Positions 1 through 8,682 of a stretch of DNA of 38,033 bases are shown piece after piece (within the stretch, counting starts at the first letter, position 1; each line of letters opens with the position of its first letter). This DNA comes from Chloroflexota bacterium (GTDB lineage Bacteria > Chloroflexota > Anaerolineae > Anaerolineales > Villigracilaceae): positions 1 to 38,033 of the forward strand of contig JACQYE010000064.1 of assembly GCA_016208355.1 (NCBI GenBank), read 5' to 3'. Position numbers and translations under genes: made by a program. The notes under the pieces were generated by a model, which saw only the letters and a program-made list of their open reading frames with translations, was not told where the DNA came from and ran no database searches.

Positions 1-339
1 CTGTTTCATCGCGGCCAGGATGTCTGAACTGCTCTCCGCCTGGAAAGGCGCCAGGCTCATGCCGCAATTCCCGGCGATGACGGTGGTCACCCCCTGCATC
101 AGCAGGCTCTCTGCCTGGGGGTATTTCATCAAGGTCACATCCGCGTGCGAGTGGGGATCGATGAACCCGGGGCAGGTCACCATCCGGCTGCCGCCGATCA
201 CCCGGCCGGCTGGACCCTCGACCACGCCGACAGCGGCGATCTTCTCGCCGCGCACCCCGATGCTGCCCCGGTACCCCGGGTGCCCGGTCCCATCTACAAT
301 GTGAGTGTTCTCGATCAGCAAGTCATACGGCTCGGTCAT
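1..339 (-). CDS. N-acyl-D-amino-acid deacylase (amidohydrolase), 5' part only
   Basis: This is the first 113 residues of an amidohydrolase-superfamily enzyme; the gene runs off the left edge. It begins MTEPYDLLIENTHIVDGTG, the usual small beta-domain start. It carries the metal-binding PGFIDPHSHAD motif (His-x-His) at about residues 57-67 and then QGVTTVIAGNCG, which is characteristic of D-aminoacylases (N-acyl-D-amino-acid deacylase, amidohydrolase family 3). Such enzymes remove the acyl group from N-acyl-D-amino acids at a zinc site. It is last in a minus-strand run after two peptide-type permeases, a solute-binding protein and an aminotransferase, with only 30 bp to the permease stop, so co-transcription is likely. 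The exact substrate cannot be told from this fragment; a related D-hydantoinase-like role is less likely. Confidence 0.85.
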   Translation of the reverse strand, partial: MTEPYDLLIENTHIVDGTGHPGYRGSIGVRGEKIAAVGVVEGPAGRVIGGSRMVTCPGFIDPHSHADVTLMKYPQAESLLMQGVTTVIAGNCGMSLAPFQAESSSDILAAMKQ

Positions 340-369
340 GTAGTTACTCCTATATGCTACATCTGGTCA

Positions 370-1287
370 TCAGCTCTTCTGGCTGGTCGTGTCGCGCGGG
401 TCGAGCACGTCCCGCAGGGCATTGCCGAACAGGTTGATCCCCAGGGTGACGACAAAGATGGTCAATCCGGGCGCCAGCACCACCCACGGGGCGGTCACCA
501 TGAAATCGCGGGCGTTGACCAGCATTGCGCCCCACTCGGGCATGGGCGGCTGGGCGCCCAGGCCCACAAAGCTCAGCGCGGCCGCGGCCAGCACGGCGGT
601 GGGCATGGTGAGTGAAATGTAGACAATGATCGGCGAGAGGATGTTCGGCAGGACGGTGCGGAACATGATCCGGGTGTTGCCCCCGCCGAGGGCGCGTTCA
701 GCGGTGACGAAATCCTGTTCCTTGACCACCAGGATGGCGGAGCGCGCCAGCCTGGCAAAGGAGGGGATGCCCGCCACCCCGATGGCGATCATGGCGTTCT
801 CCAGGCTCGGCCCGATGATCGCCACGATGGCCAGGATGAGCAGGATGTAGGGGAAGCCCAGCATGACGTCCATCAGGCGCATGACCAGCATGTCCGCCGC
901 GCCCCCGAAATAGGCGGACGGCAGTCCCAGCAGGAGGCCGCCCGCCGCCCCGATCACGGTGGTGATCAACATGATCTGGAGGGCGTAACGCGCCCCGAAG
1001 ATGATGCGGCTGAACAGGTCGCGCCCCTGCTCGTCGGTGCCGAAGATATGCTGGAGGGAAGGCGGCTGCAGCCGCTGTTCCACATGGATGTCGAATGGGT
1101 CGTAGGGGATCACCAGGGGGCCGAAAAGCGCCATGAAGATCAAGGTCAGGAAGATGACCCCGCCGATCTGGGCGGAGCGTTTGCGCAGCAGGTGGCGCAG
1201 GATGCGCCTGGTCTGGGAGGCCGCCGGCCGGGTTTGCGGCTCAAGCTGTGGCAGGGTGTTTGCCTGGCTCGTTTTGGTTTTCATCAC
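370..1287 (-). CDS. ABC transporter permease, DppC/OppC type
   Basis: A 305-residue inner-membrane permease of the dipeptide/oligopeptide ABC class. After a polar N-terminus of about 38 residues there is a first membrane segment (GGVIFLTLIFMALFGPLV), then the family motif HIFGTDEQGRDLFSRIIFGAR near residues 80-100, which marks DppC/OppC proteins. Further hydrophobic segments follow, and then the EAA loop (QDFVTAERALGGGNTRIMF) that docks on the ATPase. Its start lies 4 bp after the stop of the partner permease. No ATP-binding subunit is visible; it may lie beyond the left edge or be supplied from elsewhere. Family assignment is firm, the transported solute is inferred. Confidence 0.93.
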   Translation of the reverse strand: MMKTKTSQANTLPQLEPQTRPAASQTRRILRHLLRKRSAQIGGVIFLTLIFMALFGPLVIPYDPFDIHVEQRLQPPSLQHIFGTDEQGRDLFSRIIFGARYALQIMLITTVIGAAGGLLLGLPSAYFGGAADMLVMRLMDVMLGFPYILLILAIVAIIGPSLENAMIAIGVAGIPSFARLARSAILVVKEQDFVTAERALGGGNTRIMFRTVLPNILSPIIVYISLTMPTAVLAAAALSFVGLGAQPPMPEWGAMLVNARDFMVTAPWVVLAPGLTIFVVTLGINLFGNALRDVLDPRDTTSQKS

Positions 1288-1291
1288 GGGC

Positions 1292-2227
1292 TCACCCGGC
1301 CAGCCTGACCCGCGGGTCGATGACCTGGTAGAGGATGTCCACCACCAGGTTGGCCAACACGTAGGTTGCCGCGCTGATCAGGATGATACCCTGCGTGATG
1401 GTGAAATCGCGCCAGATGATGGCCTTGACCGCCAGTTCGCCAATGCCATGCCAGGCGAAGACGTTCTCGATGATGAAGGCGCCGCCCAGCAGCCCGCCGA
1501 TCTGCAGGCCGATGATGGTGATGACGGGCAGCAGGGCGTTCTTGAGAGCGTGCTTGAACACCACCAGCCTCTCGTTCAATCCCTTGGCGCGCGCCGTGCG
1601 GATGTATTCCAGGTCCAGCACTTCCAGCATGCTCGAACGGGTGATGCGCGCCAGGCTGGCCGAAAGGATCAAGCCCAAGTTCAGGGACGGCAGCAGCAGG
1701 TGCTTCCAGCTGCCGTCTCCGATGACCGGCAGCCAGCGCAGTTCGACACAGAAGAACAGGATCAGCAGGATGCCAAGGAAGAAAGCCGGCATGGACAGTC
1801 CAAACAGGCTGACCGTCATGGCCGTCACATCGAAGAAGGTGTCCTTGTAATAGGCCGAGATGATGCCCGTGCCGACCCCCAGGATCACCCCGATCGCCAG
1901 GCTGGCAAAGGCCAGTTTGAGCGTATTGAGATAGCGGTAGCCGATCAGGTCAATGACCGGCTCCCGTGTCCTCACCGAGACTCCCAAGTCCCCGCGCAGG
2001 ATGTCGGTTACATAGTAAAAGAACTGCACGAGCGCAGGCTGGTCCAGGTGGAACTCCGCCCGGATGATGGCCTCCGCCTCGGCCGAGGTCTCCTCCGTGA
2101 GCTGGCCGCTGTACAGCATGCTGACCGCGTCGGTCGGGATGGCCGCCTTGATCAGGAAGGTGACCAGCAGGATCCCGATGCAGACCGGGAGCAGGTAGAG
2201 CAGGCGGCGGAGGATATAGGAAATCAT
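1292..2227 (-). CDS. ABC transporter permease, DppB/OppB type
   Basis: A 311-residue permease partner. The N-terminus MISYILRRLLYLLPVCIG is the standard DppB/OppB first helix. A periplasmic loop with FHLDQPALVQFFYYVTDILRGDLGVS follows, then five more hydrophobic segments, and the EAA loop EYIRTARAKGLNERLVVFKH near residues 205-225. Length is normal for the family. The gene lies 34 bp downstream of the solute-binding protein gene and 4 bp upstream of the second permease gene, a standard binding protein-B-C order. Together the two permeases form the membrane channel for small peptides or related amide compounds; the adjacent deacylase hints at N-acyl amino acids. Confidence 0.93.
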   Translation of the reverse strand: MISYILRRLLYLLPVCIGILLVTFLIKAAIPTDAVSMLYSGQLTEETSAEAEAIIRAEFHLDQPALVQFFYYVTDILRGDLGVSVRTREPVIDLIGYRYLNTLKLAFASLAIGVILGVGTGIISAYYKDTFFDVTAMTVSLFGLSMPAFFLGILLILFFCVELRWLPVIGDGSWKHLLLPSLNLGLILSASLARITRSSMLEVLDLEYIRTARAKGLNERLVVFKHALKNALLPVITIIGLQIGGLLGGAFIIENVFAWHGIGELAVKAIIWRDFTITQGIILISAATYVLANLVVDILYQVIDPRVRLAG

Positions 2228-2261
2228 ACCGGGTCAGTCGGGCGCGGGGCGGGAGGTCGTT

Positions 2262-3860
2262 CTACTTTTCGATCCAGAGATCTCCCGCGATCAGGTAACC
2301 AAAATAATCGGTGTGAAAGTCGCGCACGTCCGCGCTGAGAGCATACATCGTCCAGTCGGCCTGGATCGGGACGATCAGCATGCGCCCGAGCAGCAGGGTC
2401 TGCGCCTGGCGGGCAAGGTCGAGCCTCTGCTCGAAGTCCATGGTGGTCTCGATCGCGTCCAGGACGGCATCCAGCTCGGCATCTTCGGGAATGTGGCCGC
2501 GGTGGCCAGGCGAGCGGAACAGGACGGTCATGACATCCATGTCTCCCCAGGTCCAGCGCATCAGGTCCATGTCCAAGCCGTCGCGCTTCAGGCTGGGGTA
2601 AAAGGCTCCCCAGTCGCTGAGTTTGATCTCGATCTCGATGCCGACGTCGAGGAAGTTTTGCTGGATCACCTCGAGCGTGCGGGGGACGTATGTGTAGCCG
2701 GTGTAGGACCACATTTCGAAACTGGCGATCTCGCCATCCTTTTCGCGGATGCCGTCGCCGTCCGTATCGACCCAGCCCAGGTCATCCAGGAGTTGGCGCG
2801 CCATGTCGGGGTTGTACGGGGTGCCGTACTCCAGGCCGATGGCCTCGTCATACCCGATCAGGCCGGGGGCGAGAGGATTATAAATCGCGGTCGAATAGCC
2901 GCCCCGCGAGGCCAGGACGATGGCATCCCGGTCCACGGCGTACCCCAGCGCGGTGCGGAACTGGGGATCATCAAAGGGGGGCTTTTCGCAGTTGAACTCG
3001 ATGAACTGGAGCGAGGTACTGTTCTCGTGGAAATAGATATTGAAATCCGGCTTCCCTTCCACCTGGGGCAGGGTATCGGCGTTCAGGACCGAGGCATCCA
3101 GTTCGCCCGTCTGCAGGGCAGCCATGGCGGTGCCGTCCTCCGGGATGACCAGGAAGACGATCTGCGCCAGCAGGGCGGGACCGGGGTTGGAGGCGTCCCC
3201 CCGCACCTGAACATAATTGGGATTGCGCACGAAGTTCAGCCGGGAGCCGGGGATCCATTCATTGAGCATGAACGGGCCCGTGCCGACCGGGTGGCGGCCG
3301 TATTCCTCCCCCCACTGTTCCACGGCGGCCGGCGAATTGAAACCCGAGTAGGCATAGTTGAGCACATTCCAGAGACCGGCAAAGGGTTCCTCGAAGACCA
3401 GTTTGACGGTGTAATCGTCCAGCACGACAGCCTCCTGCAGCGAGCCGAAGTAGGCCTTGGCCGGGGAGGCGTTCGCGCGGTCCAGGATGCGGTCGAAGTG
3501 AAATTTGACCGCTTGGGCGTTGAAGTCGTTGCCATCGGTGAACTTGATCCCCTGGCGCAGGAAGAAGGTCACTTCGCGCTGGTCGTCGCTGACCGCCCAA
3601 GACTCGGCTAGCCAGCCGTGGATGACATTCTCCTGGTCAATATAGATCAGTCTTTCCAGGAAGGTCAGGGCCATGACGGCTTCAGCGGCTCCGGAGGTGG
3701 TGCGCACATTGTCGAGCGTCTCCGGATCCTCGGCGATCCGCAGGGAAAAGGTATCTCCCTCCGGGACTTCCAGGCCGAGATTGATCGGTTCGGCCGGCTG
3801 GCAGGCGGCCAGGCCGGTCACGAGCAGAATGGCAGCGAGAAATAAGGAATAGGCTTTCAT
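2262..3860 (-). CDS. ABC transporter solute-binding lipoprotein (SBP_bac_5 family)
   Basis: A 532-residue extracytoplasmic solute-binding protein of family 5 (peptide/nickel/opine type). It has a lipoprotein signal with the lipobox LAAC and the lipidated Cys at residue 20. Family features include the ESWAVSDDQREVTFFLRQGIKF segment (about 85-106), the PVGTGPFMLNEW motif (about 190-201) and a C-terminal lobe with repeated leaving-and-returning strands. A predicted solvent-exposed loop DTDGDGIREKDGEI resembles the calcium-loop-like insert common in family-5 proteins. An AGGAGAACACC ribosome-binding site precedes the ATG. It delivers the solute to the two permeases encoded just downstream. Confidence 0.93.
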   Translation of the reverse strand: MKAYSLFLAAILLVTGLAACQPAEPINLGLEVPEGDTFSLRIAEDPETLDNVRTTSGAAEAVMALTFLERLIYIDQENVIHGWLAESWAVSDDQREVTFFLRQGIKFTDGNDFNAQAVKFHFDRILDRANASPAKAYFGSLQEAVVLDDYTVKLVFEEPFAGLWNVLNYAYSGFNSPAAVEQWGEEYGRHPVGTGPFMLNEWIPGSRLNFVRNPNYVQVRGDASNPGPALLAQIVFLVIPEDGTAMAALQTGELDASVLNADTLPQVEGKPDFNIYFHENSTSLQFIEFNCEKPPFDDPQFRTALGYAVDRDAIVLASRGGYSTAIYNPLAPGLIGYDEAIGLEYGTPYNPDMARQLLDDLGWVDTDGDGIREKDGEIASFEMWSYTGYTYVPRTLEVIQQNFLDVGIEIEIKLSDWGAFYPSLKRDGLDMDLMRWTWGDMDVMTVLFRSPGHRGHIPEDAELDAVLDAIETTMDFEQRLDLARQAQTLLLGRMLIVPIQADWTMYALSADVRDFHTDYFGYLIAGDLWIEK

Positions 3861-3889
3861 GGTGTTCTCCTTTCCTGAGGGGAAAATGG

Positions 3890-5257
3890 TCAGAACAATT
3901 TATCTTTCAGCATCTGCTTGAGGACGGTCTCTGAGATCTCCAAGACCCGGCCGACATGGCCCTGGTTGTGGGCAGTGGATATGAACAGCGGGTGGGCGCT
4001 GGCCATGATGCCGTGGGCGCGCAGCCCGAGGTGGAACAGGCCCGCGGCCTGCTTGTTAGCCTTCAGCGCATCGCGCTTGTTTTTGATCGGGGAGGTCGTG
4101 AAGTGGAACTGGAAAATGGACGCCACGCGGGTGGCCAAGAGCGGAACGCCCAGGCGTTCGCCCAGTGCGGTCATCCCGCTGCACAGCGATTCGGCCAGGC
4201 TGTTGATCTGCGGATAGGCTGTGCCCTTTTCCAGCTCCTCCAGGACGGCCAGACCGGCGACCATCGAAACCGGATTGCCGGAGAAACAGCCGGACTGGAA
4301 GATCTGCTCGGAGAGATCCCACAGGCCGACCTTGGGGGTGACCACGCGGTCCATGATCTCGCGTTTGCCTCCGAATCCGCCGATGGCAAAACCGCCGCCC
4401 AGGATCTTCCCCAGGCAGACCAGGTCAGGGACGATTTTGAAGTATTCCGCCGCGCCGCCCAGGGCGAGGCGGAAATTGGTCACCACCTCGTCAAAGATCA
4501 GCGGAATGCCGGTCTCGGTCGTGACCGCGCTCAGGGCTTTGAGGAATTCGATCTCGGCCGGCACCACCCCGAGCCCGAAGGCCGAGACTGGCTCGACGAT
4601 CACCCCGCCCAGCTCGTCGGCGTGCTTCCGGATCTGTTCGCCAGCTATCTCGGGGTCGTTATAGGGCAGGATGATGACATTTTCCTTGACGTTCTCGGGG
4701 ATGCCGGCGCTGTCGATGTGCGCAATCGGTGAATTGGGTTCCCCCTCCACGGCCAAGGTGCTGACCAGGACGGTGTCATGCTGGCCATGGAAGTTGCCCT
4801 CGAACTTGACGATCTTGGAGCGCTTGCGGTAGGCGCGGGCAGCCCGGATCGCCATCAGGGTGGATTCGGATCCGCTGTTCAGGAAGCGCACCATTTCAAC
4901 CGAGGGCATCACCTGGCAGACCTTCTCGGCCAGTTTGACCTCCGCCTCCGCCGGCAGGTAATAATGCACCCCGATGTCGAGCTGCTGGTGGACCGCGCGC
5001 AAGACCCGCTCAGGCGAATGCCCCAGGATGTGAACGCCTGCCCCCATCAACAGGTCGATGTACTTGTTCCTGTCGACGTCGATCATCTCCGCCCCCTGAC
5101 CGCCAATCATGTAGATCGGGTAAGGCGGGAGATACTTGCCGTTGGCGGCCACACCGCCCGGCAGGTATTTGCCTGCCGTATTGGATAACTTCAACGACCC
5201 GGCTGTGCGAGACCGGTATAGCTCCTCTAAGGCGTTGAGCTCAGGTGACATGTCCAA
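3890..5257 (-). CDS. Class III PLP aminotransferase, glutamate-1-semialdehyde aminomutase-like
   Basis: A 455-residue fold-type I PLP enzyme of class III. Visible motifs are NSGSESTLMAIRAARAY (127-143), the PLP-ring aspartate in IFDEV (Asp256), and the Schiff-base lysine in LGKILGGG (Lys284). The overall layout matches the glutamate-1-semialdehyde 2,1-aminomutase group, but no other haem genes are near. Its setting with a D-aminoacylase, a peptide importer and a PucR regulator suggests a catabolic aminotransferase. Some GSAM-like enzymes, such as D-phenylglycine aminotransferase, act on D-amino acids, which would fit here, but this is inference. It is the first gene after the regulator, with a GGGAGG ribosome-binding site before the ATG, and probably heads the importer operon. 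Confidence 0.85.
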   Translation of the reverse strand: MDMSPELNALEELYRSRTAGSLKLSNTAGKYLPGGVAANGKYLPPYPIYMIGGQGAEMIDVDRNKYIDLLMGAGVHILGHSPERVLRAVHQQLDIGVHYYLPAEAEVKLAEKVCQVMPSVEMVRFLNSGSESTLMAIRAARAYRKRSKIVKFEGNFHGQHDTVLVSTLAVEGEPNSPIAHIDSAGIPENVKENVIILPYNDPEIAGEQIRKHADELGGVIVEPVSAFGLGVVPAEIEFLKALSAVTTETGIPLIFDEVVTNFRLALGGAAEYFKIVPDLVCLGKILGGGFAIGGFGGKREIMDRVVTPKVGLWDLSEQIFQSGCFSGNPVSMVAGLAVLEELEKGTAYPQINSLAESLCSGMTALGERLGVPLLATRVASIFQFHFTTSPIKNKRDALKANKQAAGLFHLGLRAHGIMASAHPLFISTAHNQGHVGRVLEISETVLKQMLKDKLF

Positions 5258-5283
5258 CCTCCCGGTAATGGATGTATAGAATC

Positions 5284-5312
5284 AGTATAGCCCGGATAGG
5301 TGTCCGGGGAAA
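5284..5312 (-). promoter_or_regulatory. Candidate weak promoter of the aminotransferase operon
   Basis: On the minus strand a TATACT -10 hexamer lies at 5289-5284. At 17 bp upstream the -35 position reads TTTCCC, a poor match, so an activator would be expected. The spacer contains a short inverted repeat (CCCGGA at 5291-5296 and TCCGGG at 5303-5308). The weak -35 and the palindrome further upstream fit activation by the neighbouring PucR-type protein, but no binding has been shown. Confidence 0.4.
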
Positions 5313-5344
5313 CGTTCACTTGCCTTGAACTTTCAGCCTGCGCG

Positions 5345-5360
5345 ATGTGCAAATGCACAT
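5345..5360. promoter_or_regulatory. Palindrome upstream of the aminotransferase, possible PucR operator
   Basis: ATGTGCA and TGCACAT form perfect 7-bp arms around a 2-bp centre. The site lies between the regulator's stop codon and the aminotransferase promoter, about 33 bp upstream of the -35 position. That placement suits an activator site. It does not match the PucR box described in Bacillus, so the link is positional only. Confidence 0.4.
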
Positions 5361-5368
5361 TGTGTCGG

Positions 5369-7009
5369 CTACTGGGGTTGATCGATGTGCCGTACCTTGA
5401 AGGCCAGATTCAAGTTGAGGACAGCGAGCGGATCCTGGAAGTCGATCCCCCACAGGTCCGTAATTTTTGAAAGACGCTGGTATAGGGTGTTACGGTGGAT
5501 AAAGAGCGCCTGGGCGGCCTGGTTGGCGCTGGACAGATGGTCCAGGTAGGTTTCGAGCGTGGGCAGGTACTGGGTGTTCTTCTCCCGATCGTACTGCTCG
5601 ATCGTATCCAGGAGAGCCGTGTAGCGGTTGTGGTTGCGGGTTTTCTGTGAGCGGATGAGCAGATCCCCCAGGAAACCCAGGTCATCGTGAGCCCAGACCC
5701 GCCGAGTCCCCTGCTCGAGGGCCGCGGCCGCGGTCAGGGTGTCCTCGGCCTGCTGGTAGTGCCTGCGCAGCGCCTCCACCTCCCGCGCCGCGGCGCTGAT
5801 CCCGACCGTGATCTGGAAACCTCGGTCCTCCGCAAAGGCCGCCAACCGTTCGGCCGCCGCCCGGAGTTTCTCCATGTCCGTTATTCCCAAGACGACCGCC
5901 AGGCGCTGCCCGCGTTCGATCGCGGTCGTCCAAAGACCCTCCTGGCGCATGTGCTCCTCCACCAGGGCGGTCAGCCGGCGGCGGGACTGGCGGTCCAGGT
6001 TGCCCGCATCGAGCGCCAGGATCGCGTACCCGTTCCGCAGGCCGGCCTGCCAGGCGGCTTCCGGCAGGCCCTCCCCCAGGAAAGAAGAGTCGGGATTGAG
6101 CGAACCTTCGAAGAGCTGGGTTTTGAGGCGCTGCTCGGTTTCGTAGATGGCCTCCTGGCGGCTGAGGATCAGGGCCGCCACGACCGCCCCGCGTTCGATC
6201 ACCAGATACTCCAGCCCGGTCAGCGGCTGGTTGCTGGCGATGATCCAGATGTAGCCGAAGAGTTGCGAGCCGACCAGGATGGGCGAAACAATCCTTTCCA
6301 GTGTAAATCCGATCCCGGGGTTGGGGGGGAGATGGTAGGGCCTCGGGTACCTGCGCAGGTGCTCGAAGACTCCCTGGGTGCGCAGGTATTCCACCACCTC
6401 GTCCGGCGTCCGGCCCAACTGGATGCTGCGGGCGCGCACTTCGTCGGTCGGTTCCAGGGTGGTATGGGCCATCAGGCGCAGGGACTCATCCTCGATGGTC
6501 ACCGAGCAGTGCAGGATCTCCGCCAGCTGGCGGGTTAATTCCGCCAGGTCGCCTCCCTCCAGGACGATGCGGGTCAGCGTCTGGTGGATGTGGTCGGCCT
6601 GTTCGGCCAGGGCATACTGCTCCCTCAGGATATACTCATGGATGGCGTGCGTGACCTCGGCAAAATCGACCTCCCAGGGCAGGGCGATGAGCGGGAAGCC
6701 GGCCGCATCGGCCGCGGCGGTCATCTCGGGCGGGATCTCGAGCATGTAACGCCCGACGTTGACCATCATCCCGGCCAGGCGTTTCTCGTTCAGGGAGCGG
6801 ACCAGCCCGGCCTGCTCCTCCGGGTGGAGCATGAGGGCAAAAGCAGTCGTAAGCAGCAGGTGTCCATCCTGCACCCAGGGGACAACATCCGGATGATCGA
6901 TGATATGCGTCCAGCGGATCGTGCGGTCGAGACCCGTGGAGCCGGCCACCACCCGGGCTTTGGAAAGGACCGGGAGCTCTCGCAGTGCTTGTGCAACTGT
7001 CAATGTCAT
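5369..7009 (-). CDS. PucR-family transcriptional regulator
   Basis: A 546-residue regulator in the PucR layout. The N-terminal PucR domain begins TLTVAQALRELPVLSKARVVAG. A central GGDEF-like region follows (about 300-420), and the C-terminal helix-turn-helix lies near residues 500-530, with the hallmark AAQALFIHRNTLYQRLSKI segment. I place the start at the ATG at 7009, where the domain starts. A longer frame reaches a TTG at 7093 but adds low-complexity sequence. No good ribosome-binding site precedes 7009. Family members usually activate purine or amino-acid catabolic genes in response to a ligand. It lies directly upstream of the aminotransferase and importer genes, its likely targets. Confidence 0.88.
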   Translation of the reverse strand: MTLTVAQALRELPVLSKARVVAGSTGLDRTIRWTHIIDHPDVVPWVQDGHLLLTTAFALMLHPEEQAGLVRSLNEKRLAGMMVNVGRYMLEIPPEMTAAADAAGFPLIALPWEVDFAEVTHAIHEYILREQYALAEQADHIHQTLTRIVLEGGDLAELTRQLAEILHCSVTIEDESLRLMAHTTLEPTDEVRARSIQLGRTPDEVVEYLRTQGVFEHLRRYPRPYHLPPNPGIGFTLERIVSPILVGSQLFGYIWIIASNQPLTGLEYLVIERGAVVAALILSRQEAIYETEQRLKTQLFEGSLNPDSSFLGEGLPEAAWQAGLRNGYAILALDAGNLDRQSRRRLTALVEEHMRQEGLWTTAIERGQRLAVVLGITDMEKLRAAAERLAAFAEDRGFQITVGISAAAREVEALRRHYQQAEDTLTAAAALEQGTRRVWAHDDLGFLGDLLIRSQKTRNHNRYTALLDTIEQYDREKNTQYLPTLETYLDHLSSANQAAQALFIHRNTLYQRLSKITDLWGIDFQDPLAVLNLNLAFKVRHIDQPQ

Positions 7010-7111
7010 AGGAGGGTGATTTCCATGCCCGGGGCCGGGATTTTGCTCCCCGGGTGAATTACTATAACCCAAACCGGAAAGGGAATCAAGCAAATTCTAA
7101 TCGATCAAGGA

Positions 7112-8398
7112 TTACCGGGAGTATGTGACATTCCGGCAGATGATCCGTACCGCCTCCCCTACGCCATCCTCTGAACTGATTTTCTCTCTCAGGGTTGTTG
7201 CACGTTGGCGCATTGCCTGGTCAGTGACGGCTTGCGTGATAGCATTTGCCAGGCGTTCTGCGGTCAGTCGGGAGCGTGGGATCGGGACTGGACCAATCCC
7301 CAATACTTCTACCCGATAGGCCCATAACCGCTGGTCTGCGCCGATAGGTATTAGGATGGATGGAATACCCGCCCGGATCCCGGCAGCGGTCGTGCCTGCC
7401 CCGCCGTGGTGAACGACAGCCGCTGTACGCGGCAGCAACCAATCGTGAGGAATCGAATCGACAAAATACACCGGGTGTGGTGATGACCGCTGTGCCATCC
7501 CACAGCCCAATACCCCCTGGCCGGTCAATATTATCCCGCGCTGCCCCGCCATAGCCAACGCCTGAATGACCATATCGGTTACCTGCCCAGGATTTTGGCT
7601 GGGCATACTGCCAAAACCGACATATACCGGCGGTGTTCCCGCATCCAAGAAGGCTTGTAGGGCAGGTTGCGGCCTAAAACCCGGTGTATCGAGATACCAG
7701 TAGCCAGTGACATGGATGTTTTCTCCCCACTCGGGTGGACAGGGAAGCACATACTTGCTGAAACCTGCCAGTATTGGAGCAGGCTTCCTGCCTGGTTGCT
7801 CCGATTTTCTCCCCGGCAGTTCAAGAATGTTTCTTCGACAACGTTCGATAATTGGATGAAGCCATAACGAGACAGCCCAGTTCACAGGCTTATAGCTGAA
7901 CCAGTTGATCGCACCCTTGAGTTGTCCGGCAAGGCCACTGCTTTGTGTTCCCAAGTTGGGTGACCAGGGTCCAAAGAAGGACGGAAATGCACGTGTCGGC
8001 CAGCCGGGAAAGACGCTGGTTTCAATATGGGGGATTTGCAGCTTTTCCGCCACCGCGTCGACGACCATAGCCGTCGCTGCATTGCTAATCAACAGGTCAC
8101 TGCCCTGGCATACTTGCCAGAAATCCGTGGATATCATGGCATACATTTTCTGAAACAGTTTCATCAATTCAAAGAAGGTTGTGCCAGAAAATACCTTTTT
8201 CCCTGCACGCGGATTCAGCAACTCTTGTATGTTCACATTCAAGGGGGCAAAATTCAATCCACACGCCCCCACCAATGACCGGAATTCTTCGAAGGCCACC
8301 AACTGCACCTCGAAGCCCGCCCTTTTCAGACCCACCCCCAACGCCAGTGCAGGCTGGACATCTCCCCGCGTACCGACGATCAGAAGATTGATTCGCAT
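7112..8398 (-). CDS. GT1/MGT-family glycosyltransferase, sterol-glucosyltransferase-like
   Basis: A 428-residue GT-B fold glycosyltransferase. The N-terminus MRINLLIVGTRGDVQPALALGVGL is the acceptor-domain signature of the sterol 3-beta-glucosyltransferase/YjiC group. The donor domain has VYVGFGSMPSQNP (about 260-272) and the nucleotide-sugar motif VHHGGAGTTAAGIRAGIPSI (about 337-356). It likely transfers a sugar from a UDP- or TDP-sugar to a lipid or small hydrophobic acceptor in the cytoplasm. A GGGAGG ribosome-binding site precedes the ATG. The gene is lower in GC and uses more A/T-ending codons than its neighbours, and it is flanked by AT-rich DNA on the upstream side, which suggests acquisition by transfer. 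The acceptor is unknown. Confidence 0.85.
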   Translation of the reverse strand: MRINLLIVGTRGDVQPALALGVGLKRAGFEVQLVAFEEFRSLVGACGLNFAPLNVNIQELLNPRAGKKVFSGTTFFELMKLFQKMYAMISTDFWQVCQGSDLLISNAATAMVVDAVAEKLQIPHIETSVFPGWPTRAFPSFFGPWSPNLGTQSSGLAGQLKGAINWFSYKPVNWAVSLWLHPIIERCRRNILELPGRKSEQPGRKPAPILAGFSKYVLPCPPEWGENIHVTGYWYLDTPGFRPQPALQAFLDAGTPPVYVGFGSMPSQNPGQVTDMVIQALAMAGQRGIILTGQGVLGCGMAQRSSPHPVYFVDSIPHDWLLPRTAAVVHHGGAGTTAAGIRAGIPSILIPIGADQRLWAYRVEVLGIGPVPIPRSRLTAERLANAITQAVTDQAMRQRATTLREKISSEDGVGEAVRIICRNVTYSR

Positions 8399-8682
8399 AC
8401 TATCCTCCCTATTATGAACATCCGATGATTGGACTTGGCTGAAACACTAAACCAATGATTGCATCATAAAAAATCATAACAGCACGAGAAAATTATACAC
8501 CTAATATTTCAGGCCTTCCACAAAGCCTACGTAGATACCCGGCCACAAAGGTCGTATCGGGATTGGGTAAAATATCTTTACTTGGATGAGTTGAGCCATA
8601 TCCTACCGGCGCACTCGGCATTGACTTGATTGTGGTATGCCACCTTCCCTCTTCCTTCAGAGTTGGGCGAAAAAACAGGCGT
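8399..8682. other. AT-rich intergenic region upstream of the glycosyltransferase
   Basis: No gene is seen here. ATGATTG occurs twice, at about 8424 and 8455, near the glycosyltransferase start. A TATAAT-like -10 can be read on the minus strand at 8497-8492, but no convincing -35 accompanies it. The region is more AT-rich than the rest of the window. Confidence 0.4.

Noticed and set aside
1133-2338. Long plus-strand open frame of about 400 codons opposite the DppB/DppC genes
   Set aside because: It is antisense to two well-supported permease genes, has a low-complexity Asp/Gln/Arg composition typical of shadow frames in GC-rich DNA, and shows no motif.
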